Source: Gammaproteobacteria bacterium
Lineage (GTDB): Bacteria > Pseudomonadota > Gammaproteobacteria > SZUA-140
Direction of reading: 5' to 3'
NCBI GenBank assembly: GCA_003230195.1
Contig: QIHH01000186.1
Location: 1 to 12,350, forward strand
Length of the DNA: 12,350 nucleotides
Shown here: positions 6,923 through 12,350 of the stretch, in pieces
Layout: every line of letters starts with the position of its first letter
How positions within the stretch are numbered: the first letter of the stretch is position 1
Notes under the pieces: generated by a model
What the model was told of the DNA's origin: nothing
The model's database searches: none
The model's input: only the letters and a program-made list of their open reading frames with translations
Made by a program: the position numbers and the translations under genes

Positions 6923-7623
6923 TAGCTGTTATTAGTTTCTAACCATCGATAGCCCATACCATAGACGCTATCGATGGCAGAAAAATCATTATCGATGGCG
7001 ACGAACTTTTTTCGCACACGTTTGATGTGTGAAGTAATGGTGGTGTCATCAACCACAATGTGCGCATCCTGCATTAATTGCTCGCGACTTTTAACATGAC
7101 CGGGGTGTTTGGCAAGGCAGTGGATTAACCAGAACTCGGTCAGGCTGAGTTCCAGTGGTTCACTACGCCAGCTCACGCTGTAACGATTCATATCTAATAA
7201 CAACTCGCCTCGCCTGAGTTCAGACGCCTCTACTTGTGGTTGCTGCAATGCATCCATACGGCGAAAAAATGCGGCGACGCGCGCACAAAGATTTACCAGG
7301 CTAATGTCTTTGGTTAAATAGTCATCGGCACCGAGACGAAGGCCCGAGACAATGTCGAGGTCGCTATCACGTGCGGTGAGAAAGATGATCGGTAGTGTGG
7401 GTGACTGTTGACGTAGCAGGCGGCAGAGATCAAAGCCACCTTCTATTTCATCGTCAAGGCCGATGTCGAGTAGTACTAGGTCGGGTAGTTGTTGAGTGAA
7501 GCTTTGTTCTGCCTCAGTGCGACTGGCATAGCTTGCGACGTTATAGCCATGTTTAGTAAGGGCGTCGACGTAGTTTTTGCGGATCGCCTCTTCATCCTCA
7601 ACGATTGTGATGCGTTTGCTCAT
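6922..7623 (-). CDS. pdsR: Sortase-system response regulator PdsR (OmpR/PhoB type)
   Basis: This 233-residue protein has a receiver domain (about 1-122) with the acidic pair E9-D10, phospho-acceptor Asp53 in LVLLDIGL, the switch Thr83 in FLTA and Lys105 in YLTK. A winged-helix DNA-binding domain follows (about 138-228): LSLTEFWLIHCL, TITSHIKRVRKKF and the wing SVYGMGYRW. It is the first gene of the leftward unit, directly upstream of and overlapping its kinase. The divergent target/sortase unit starts 236 nt away, so the region between them is the natural place for PdsR binding. The start ATG has a modest GGA ribosome-binding site at normal spacing. Confidence 0.93.
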   Translation of the reverse strand: MSKRITIVEDEEAIRKNYVDALTKHGYNVASYASRTEAEQSFTQQLPDLVLLDIGLDDEIEGGFDLCRLLRQQSPTLPIIFLTARDSDLDIVSGLRLGADDYLTKDISLVNLCARVAAFFRRMDALQQPQVEASELRRGELLLDMNRYSVSWRSEPLELSLTEFWLIHCLAKHPGHVKSREQLMQDAHIVVDDTTITSHIKRVRKKFVAIDNDFSAIDSVYGMGYRWLETNNS

Positions 7624-7696
7624 AGTGGATTCCAGTTATGCATGCCTAGGATAAATTAGCATACCCAGCATGGTTTGTGAGATGTTTGGGTCATAT

Positions 7697-7760
7697 TGCC
7701 ATTATTTGCCATTTTTGCACCCAAATTGCCCCGTGTTACTCCCTGCCCGTGCCATTTTTG
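7697..7760. promoter_or_regulatory. Phased TGCC direct repeats, candidate PdsR binding sites
   Basis: In the divergent pdsR/target region TGCC occurs at 7697, 7707 and 7727, that is at 10-nt multiples on one DNA face, with a near match TGCA at 7716. The first two read TGCCATTATT and TGCCATTTTT. An 11-mer TGCCATTTTTG recurs exactly at 7707 and 7750, 43 nt (about four helical turns) apart. OmpR/PhoB-type regulators bind tandem direct repeats with about 10-11 bp spacing, so PdsR is the obvious candidate. No good -35/-10 pair is visible next to the repeats, consistent with an activator-dependent promoter. Confidence 0.35.
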
Positions 7761-7813
7761 AAGTCCTTAATAGCCGCTAGACAAATTCCGGTGCGCTGAT
7801 GGAGTTAACAACC

Positions 7814-7855
7814 ATGCCATGGACGGCACACTGGCTCACGATATTTGAGGGGTAG
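7814..7855 (+). CDS. Possible 13-codon leader peptide upstream of the sortase target
   Basis: ATG 7814 opens a short frame encoding MPWTAHWLTIFEG and ends at TAG 7853-7855, only 4 nt before the target gene's ATG. A GGAG motif at 7801-7804 sits 9 nt before this ATG, good ribosome-binding spacing. The last leader codons contain the GAGGGG ribosome-binding site of the target gene, so leader translation could affect target initiation. Two Trp codons lie among 13. It may equally be chance. Confidence 0.25.
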   Translation: MPWTAHWLTIFEG

Positions 7856-7859
7856 TAAA

Positions 7860-10022
7860 ATGAATCGTAATCAAAGTACCCAGGAGCAAGTCTCTTCTAT
7901 GCTTGTTCTCTATTCCTGGAGTGACATAGTTAAGTTTATTTCATTCGTGGCGCTCGGCTGGTTGGCCGTTGTACTGTTTGTCAGCAGCGCACATGCCACG
8001 GTTGAACGCAGTGATGGCCTTAATGAGATTGAGATCCATCAGGTTAAAAGTGGCTCGTTGTTGTTTAAATCGGAGAAGAGCAGCCGGTACCAGTTAGCAG
8101 CCAAGCTTGATACGGATGTTCAGATTGAAGTAACAGGCATGATTGCGCGCTCAACATTGAAACAGACATTTAAGAATGATAGCGGGCGCTGGCTTGAAGG
8201 GATTTATGTTTTCCCGCTACCAGAGAATGCGGCGGTTGATCGTTTACGGATGCAGATTGGTGAGCGTTTGATCGAAGGGGTGATAAAGCCACGTGAAGAG
8301 GCAAAACGACTCTATAAAAAGGCCCGTAATGAGGGCAAAAAGGCATCGTTAATTGAACAGGAACGAGCTAATTTGTTTACCAATTCAGTGGCCAATATCG
8401 CACCCGGTGAAACCGTGGTGATAGAGATTGAGTACCAACAGACCGTACGTTATGACGACGGTGAATTTAGCCTACGTTTTCCAATGGCAATCACACCACG
8501 TTATATTCCTGGTTCATCTATTATTAATGAAGAGGAAATTGTTGCGTTTGATGGTAGTGGTTGGGCGATGAACACTTATCAGGTGAGCGATGCCTCCCGT
8601 ATCACACCACCCGTTTCGAAGGGTGATGAGAAGATTAACCCCGTTCGATTGAGTGTGATAATCAACGCTGGTTTTAAGTTGGCGAATGTAGCAAGTCCCT
8701 ATCACCGCATCACGATAAAACAGAGCGTAGAAAATATAACGGCGGTATCACTTGCCGATGAAGTGGTCTATGCAGTGCGAGATTTTGAGCTAGTATGGCG
8801 GCCTGAAGCGGCAACTATACCACGCGCGGCACTTTTTACAGAAGAGAAAGGGGACGAGCTGTACCATTTAGTGATGGTACTACCTCCTGCGAATTTGAGT
8901 CTCAATGATACAAGAGAAGCGCGCATCGGGCGTGAAGTGATCTATGTGATTGATACCTCTGGTTCAATGTCTGGTACCTCAATTACTCAGGCACGGCGCG
9001 CGCTATCACTAGCGCTGAAGCGGCTGCACCCTGGCGATCGTTTTAATGTGATTTCATTTAATAGCACTACCGACAAACTCTTTTCATTCGCTCGTGAAGT
9101 CACACATCATAACTTACGCGATGCACAGCGTTATGTTTCATCATTAGAAGCGAATGGTGGCACTGAAATTCGTGGTGCATTAGAGGCATCGCTTGCCAGC
9201 CAGCGCGACAGCTCATTGGTACGACAGATAGTATTTTTAACAGATGGCAGTGTTGGGAATGAGGCAGAGCTATTTAAGTTGATTAAACAAAAACTGGGCA
9301 ATAGCCGACTGTTCACGATTGGCATTGGCGCGGCACCGAATAGTCACTTTATGAGTAAAGCCGCCCAGTTTGGGCGCGGTACGTTTACCTATATTGGTGA
9401 TGTGGATGAAGTGGAAACAAAGATGAATGACCTGTTTCATAAATTGGAAACCGCCGTGATGACTGATCTGGCCGTTGTGTTTGATGATCCTACCGTTGAG
9501 GTGTGGCCAAAACGTCTGCCAGACCTTTATCAGGGAGAGCCATTGCTGTTAACCGCACGTACTAAACTGAACAATCAGTCGGTAGTGGTGAGTGGTAAAC
9601 GACAAAATAAAGGCTGGCAAAACAGCTTTCAGCTAAACCAGTCTGGCAGTGATAGTGGTATTGCCACCATGTGGGCAAGGGCGAAGATTACTGCGTTGAT
9701 GGACCGTATCCGCGAAGGTGAAGAAGAAAAAAAGATAAAACCAAAAGTGGTTAATGTCGCGTTGCAGCATAACCTAGTGAGCCAATACACCAGTCTGATT
9801 GCTGTTGATGTGACACCTGCTCGTCCTGTTGATGAGGCACTTGATACACAGGCATTACCCGTCAACTTACCTGAAGGGCAGGCGCACGAAAAAATATTTG
9901 GTCGCCATGCACAGACGGCTACACCGGCACAATTGCAGTTGATGATTGGTGTGATGCTTTTGTTGGCAGCGTTATTTTTATGGCGTCACAATAAAACGAT
10001 TCGAGTGCAGAACGATGTTTAA
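7860..10022 (+). CDS. VIT/VWA-domain dedicated sortase target protein
   Basis: This 720-residue exported protein is the expected sole substrate of the neighbouring sortase. ATG 7860 is preferred to the TTG at 7845, because GAGGGG (7847-7852) is a good ribosome-binding site for it and overlaps the TTG. The order is: a long-N-region signal peptide ending near SSAHA (residue 46); a VIT domain (about 82-200, LEGIYVFPLPENAAV and YKKARNEGKKASL); a VWA domain (about 358-520) with an intact metal site, DTSGSMSG (Asp365, Ser367, Ser369), Thr435 and Asp462; then a C-terminal tripartite tail. The tail has a membrane segment (about 691-708) and basic residues RHNKTIR, as sorting signals do. At the expected motif position, however, the sequence is HAQTATPA (683-690), not an LPxTA-like motif. 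Upstream LPVN (666-669) and LPEG (670-673, as N-LPEG) are poor alternatives. The gene overlaps the sortase gene by 8 nt. Confidence 0.92.
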   Translation: MNRNQSTQEQVSSMLVLYSWSDIVKFISFVALGWLAVVLFVSSAHATVERSDGLNEIEIHQVKSGSLLFKSEKSSRYQLAAKLDTDVQIEVTGMIARSTLKQTFKNDSGRWLEGIYVFPLPENAAVDRLRMQIGERLIEGVIKPREEAKRLYKKARNEGKKASLIEQERANLFTNSVANIAPGETVVIEIEYQQTVRYDDGEFSLRFPMAITPRYIPGSSIINEEEIVAFDGSGWAMNTYQVSDASRITPPVSKGDEKINPVRLSVIINAGFKLANVASPYHRITIKQSVENITAVSLADEVVYAVRDFELVWRPEAATIPRAALFTEEKGDELYHLVMVLPPANLSLNDTREARIGREVIYVIDTSGSMSGTSITQARRALSLALKRLHPGDRFNVISFNSTTDKLFSFAREVTHHNLRDAQRYVSSLEANGGTEIRGALEASLASQRDSSLVRQIVFLTDGSVGNEAELFKLIKQKLGNSRLFTIGIGAAPNSHFMSKAAQFGRGTFTYIGDVDEVETKMNDLFHKLETAVMTDLAVVFDDPTVEVWPKRLPDLYQGEPLLLTARTKLNNQSVVVSGKRQNKGWQNSFQLNQSGSDSGIATMWARAKITALMDRIREGEEEKKIKPKVVNVALQHNLVSQYTSLIAVDVTPARPVDEALDTQALPVNLPEGQAHEKIFGRHAQTATPAQLQLMIGVMLLLAALFLWRHNKTIRVQNDV

Positions 10023-10677
10023 GTGGGGTCGTCGAGTTATATTTTTTCTGTTATTAAGTGGTGGCCTCTGGCAGGTTGGTGAAGGGAGTTATATTTATGC
10101 CAAGGCTCAGCTTGCACAGGAATTGATTCTAGATGCATGGAAAGAGGGCATCGCTAACCGTCAGCCAGTCAAACCCTGGTCGTGGGCCGATACCTGGCCA
10201 GTGGCACGCCTGGTTGTGCCTCGACTTGGTGTTGATCAGATAGTACTTGCGGGTGATAATGGCCGTGCGCTGGCCTTTGGGCCTGGGCACCGGTTTGGAA
10301 CACCGCTACCAGGAGAATTCGGTAATAGTTTGGTTGCAGGCCACCGTGATACTCATTTTGGTTTTTTGAAGGACCTTCGCATCGATGACACCATTTTAGT
10401 TCAAGATCAGGCAGGCGCTGTTCATCAGTATATTATCAATGCTTATGAGGTGATTAATGAATCGACGCCACTGGAAGAAGTGAGTGAACAGCAGCTAACG
10501 CTGGTGACCTGCTATCCATTTGATGCCGTTGCCCCTGGTGGACCGCTACGTTACGTAGTAACAGCAACGGCAGTGACAGCCGAATGGAGAGGTAAATCAG
10601 ACAACCTGACTGGCACTGCAATATGGGATCAAGCAACCGGTCCCACTACGCTACGGTTGGGGCCATTATCATTTTAA
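10015..10677 (+). CDS. Class GN sortase (proteobacterial dedicated sortase)
   Basis: This 220-residue transpeptidase is anchored in the inner membrane by an N-terminal segment (about 8-24) with its catalytic domain in the periplasm. All three catalytic residues are present: His110 in LVAGHRDTHF, Cys166 in LVTCYPF and Arg179 in GPLRYVV. The family cuts a C-terminal sorting signal and transfers the substrate, and in Gram-negatives it usually has one adjacent target. Here that target gene overlaps it by 8 nt, so the two are translationally coupled. About 40 residues follow the catalytic Arg, the last 25 or so low in secondary-structure signature. The start ATG 10015 is fixed by the overlap, although its ribosome-binding site is weak. 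Confidence 0.94.
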   Translation: MFKWGRRVIFFLLLSGGLWQVGEGSYIYAKAQLAQELILDAWKEGIANRQPVKPWSWADTWPVARLVVPRLGVDQIVLAGDNGRALAFGPGHRFGTPLPGEFGNSLVAGHRDTHFGFLKDLRIDDTILVQDQAGAVHQYIINAYEVINESTPLEEVSEQQLTLVTCYPFDAVAPGGPLRYVVTATAVTAEWRGKSDNLTGTAIWDQATGPTTLRLGPLSF

Positions 10678-10834
10678 TGCCTGATGCTAAATGATACAGA
10701 GCAATTGAACCTGACAATTGGTGGATGACAATGTACTGGATGCAATGACTAGTATTTGATGATGATTACCATCGAAAAACTATTTTCAATCGATATCAGG
10801 TTGTTTTTACGCGCCCGTCATATGGTCTATGATG

Positions 10835-10840
10835 TATAAT
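10835..10840 (+). promoter_or_regulatory. Consensus -10 box (TATAAT) of the ppa promoter
   Basis: A perfect TATAAT lies 31 nt upstream of the ppa ATG. The sequence 17 nt further upstream (CGCCCG) is not a recognisable -35 hexamer. The 194-nt gap between sortase and ppa otherwise holds only a small dyad (CAATTG at 10702-10707 and 10715-10720) and no T-tailed terminator, so some read-through from the sortase unit is possible. Confidence 0.4.
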
Positions 10841-10871
10841 GTGTCCCTTTTTGTATGTGGAGAAAATTGCG

Positions 10872-11423
10872 ATGAATCTGGATAGGGTGTCTACTGGTGG
10901 CAAAAACGTTCCTGATGAAATCAATGTCATCATAGAAATACCGTCTCACAGTGATCCGGTTAAATATGAAGTCGATAAAGAGACTGGCGCAATGTTTGTC
11001 GATCGCTTCATGAGCACTGCGATGTATTACCCGTGTAACTACGGTTACATCCCGCACACGCTCTCTGACGATGGTGACCCGACAGATGTACTGGTTGTTA
11101 CCCCGGTGCCGCTGATCAGTGGTTCAGTCATCAAATGTCGTCCTGTTGGCGTGCTGAAAATGACGGATGAAGCGGGTAGCGATGCTAAACTGCTAGCAGT
11201 GCCGCTGACCAAACTATGTGGTCTTTATGAAAATGTGCAGGGACCGGATGATATGCCACAGCAACTGCTGGCACAGATTGCTCATTTCTTTGAGCATTAT
11301 AAAGACCTTGAAAAGAACAAATGGGTCAAGCTGGAAGGTTGGGCGGGTGTTAAAGATGCGAAGGAAGAGATCGTTTCCAGCATCAAACGCTTTGAAGAGA
11401 CACCTGAGAAGCCTTGCTTCTAG
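10872..11423 (+). CDS. ppa: Inorganic pyrophosphatase (family I, soluble)
   Basis: This 183-residue cytoplasmic enzyme hydrolyses pyrophosphate to two phosphates, pulling biosynthetic reactions forward. It is very close to the Escherichia coli enzyme in pattern: VIIEIPSHSDPVKYEVDKET at the N-terminus, DRFMSTAMYYPCNYGYI, the metal-binding DGDPTDVLV (Asp67, Asp69, Asp72), RPVGVLKMTDEAGSDAK (Asp99, Asp104, Lys106) and AHFFEHYKDLEKNKWVK. The start at 10872 (MNLDRV) is chosen over the in-frame ATG at 10839, because it matches the family's N-terminus and has a GTGGAG ribosome-binding site. The 10839 ATG overlaps the TATAAT box. The C-terminus has a slightly longer tail (EETPEKPCF) than usual. Housekeeping gene, unrelated to the sortase system. 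Confidence 0.97.
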   Translation: MNLDRVSTGGKNVPDEINVIIEIPSHSDPVKYEVDKETGAMFVDRFMSTAMYYPCNYGYIPHTLSDDGDPTDVLVVTPVPLISGSVIKCRPVGVLKMTDEAGSDAKLLAVPLTKLCGLYENVQGPDDMPQQLLAQIAHFFEHYKDLEKNKWVKLEGWAGVKDAKEEIVSSIKRFEETPEKPCF

Positions 11424-11430
11424 TCCATCA

Positions 11431-11462
11431 CCCCACCCACGTGACACAGGCGTGGGTAGGGG
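11431..11462 (+). terminator. GC-rich hairpin after ppa, probable terminator
   Basis: CCCCACCCACG (11431-11441) pairs with CGTGGGTAGGGG (11451-11462) with a single bulged base, just 8 nt beyond the ppa stop. The stem is strong, but it is followed by GCTGCC rather than a T-run; only CCTTTTC occurs later (11478-11483). It therefore may act with Rho or as a 3' stabiliser. Confidence 0.45.
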
Positions 11463-11581
11463 GCTGCCGATGAAGTCCTTTTCACGCGACGCATATTAAT
11501 CGGGAGAAGGTATCCTGTTGACGCAGGTGTTTTAGGCGAATGTGTTACCCTTCTATACTACTTTCCTGGTAGAGAGCTTCT

Positions 11582-12350
11582 ATGCACAACCTTCTGTTTG
11601 TAGAGCACATCATCCCCTTACTGCAGCACGTATTGGTCTTTCTTGGCTTGGCCTACCTGTTTACTAAAACGCCTGTTTTTACTGCTCTGGTAAACAACTC
11701 ACTTACCCTGCCGGACAAAGCAATCATCTATCTTGTCTTCTCTGGTTTTTGCATACTCGGCACATCACTAAGTGAACTTTCTCTACAAACGGAAGATGCT
11801 ATTGCCAATACACGAGCGATTGGCGCAATATTAGGCGGCTTGCTTGGTGGCCCGGTGGTTGGTTTTTTTGTCGGTTTGACGGGTGGGATACATCGGGTCT
11901 GGAGCATGACGGGTGTCAATGACCCTGTCACCTATATTGATCTTGCTTGTGCCACAGCCACGACTTACGAAGGGCTATTTGCTGGTTTTGTCCATCACTA
12001 CCTCTCCCGCAAGGGAAAAATCGAATCGCTTTTCTCTCCTCGCCTTATCTGGCTGGTGGCATTGACCATCGGTCTGGGGCATGTGCTTATTTTTCTGTTG
12101 TTTGGATGGGCAGTGGGTGATGCAGAATCGGCATGGAATATTCAGAAAGAGCTTGCCCTGCCCATGCTATTGGCAAACCCCGTCGGCGTTGCCTTGATCA
12201 TGTATATGATTCGCGAGCAAAAACGTGCCACTGATGAGCTGAACAGCAGTACTACCGCCTGGCGCATTGCCAACAAAACCGCAGGGATTATGCTGGCTCG
12301 ATTTAGTGAGGAGTCCAGCCAGAAAATTGCAGACATTATTCATCAAGAGA
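11582..12350 (+). CDS. LytS/BtsS-type 5TM sensor histidine kinase (partial, N-terminal part)
   Basis: An open frame of 256 codons runs from ATG 11582 past the window edge. It starts with several hydrophobic segments (about 10-28, 47-64, 79-100, 155-176, 194-209) of the 5TMR_LYT sensor type. Typical motifs are NTRAIG (76-81), GGLLGGPVVGFFVGLTGGIHR in the third segment (85-105) and LANPVGVAL (197-205). After the membrane part, REQKRATDEL is a short linker helix, and WRIANKTAGIMLARFSEESS begins the cytoplasmic region that in LytS-like kinases leads to a GAF-like and then a LytS-type kinase domain. The kinase itself lies outside the window, so catalytic competence cannot be checked. A near-consensus -10 (TATACT, 11554-11559) and a modest AGAGAG ribosome-binding site precede it. 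Such kinases usually pair with a LytTR-type response regulator, expected downstream. Confidence 0.85.
   Translation, partial: MHNLLFVEHIIPLLQHVLVFLGLAYLFTKTPVFTALVNNSLTLPDKAIIYLVFSGFCILGTSLSELSLQTEDAIANTRAIGAILGGLLGGPVVGFFVGLTGGIHRVWSMTGVNDPVTYIDLACATATTYEGLFAGFVHHYLSRKGKIESLFSPRLIWLVALTIGLGHVLIFLLFGWAVGDAESAWNIQKELALPMLLANPVGVALIMYMIREQKRATDELNSSTTAWRIANKTAGIMLARFSEESSQKIADIIHQE

Noticed and set aside
7845..7859. TTG 7845 as the start of the sortase target
   Set aside because: It overlaps the GAGGGG ribosome-binding site that serves ATG 7860, and adds only five residues.
10839..10871. ATG 10839 as the start of ppa
   Set aside because: It overlaps the TATAAT box, and the family's N-terminus matches the start at 10872.
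11214..11499. Open frames on both strands overlapping the end of ppa
   Set aside because: Ppa is highly conserved over this stretch; the other frames have no recognisable features.
11728..12336. Minus-strand open frames near the right edge
   Set aside because: They lie antisense to the 5TMR sensor gene, whose motifs are clear on the plus strand.

Overview
The window looks like chromosomal DNA from a gammaproteobacterium, probably marine or aquatic. This rests on a gammaproteobacterial-type inorganic pyrophosphatase, a 5-formyltetrahydrofolate cyclo-ligase (fau/ygfA), and a complete proteobacterial dedicated sortase (Pds) locus, a system known mainly from marine Gram-negatives. I cannot name the genus.

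Positions 1-2592 look like an accessory island. They hold the C-terminal tail of an unidentified protein, a broken AraC-family helix-turn-helix fragment on the minus strand, and a translationally coupled pair: a 98-residue protein of unknown function and a 703-residue exported protein that looks like an outer-membrane beta-barrel with a separate C-terminal domain. From 2593 to 3153 there is no convincing gene. That stretch contains inverted repeats, an 8-bp tandem repeat and one possible 44-codon minus-strand ORF. Then comes fau (3154-3744), with a ten-G run inside its signature motif.

Positions 3801-10677 are the core of the window. On the minus strand, read from right to left, are the response regulator pdsR, the sensor kinase pdsS (1-nt overlap) and the OmpA-like lipoprotein pdsO, which ends at a good intrinsic terminator. 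Divergently, on the plus strand, are the VIT/VWA-domain sortase target and the class GN sortase (8-nt overlap). The 236-nt divergent region carries TGCC repeats spaced at 10-nt multiples that could bind PdsR, and a possible 13-codon leader ORF ending just before the target gene. The likely logic is that PdsS senses an envelope or carbohydrate-like signal through a CBM9-like periplasmic domain and phosphorylates PdsR. PdsR may then control both transcripts, while the sortase processes its single dedicated substrate at the inner membrane and PdsO may link the outer membrane to peptidoglycan. The most unusual detail is that the target's expected LPxTA-like sorting signal reads HAQTA, lacking the Leu-Pro pair.

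Downstream are the housekeeping gene ppa (10872-11423) and the N-terminal part of a LytS/BtsS-type 5TM sensor kinase (11582 to the window edge).
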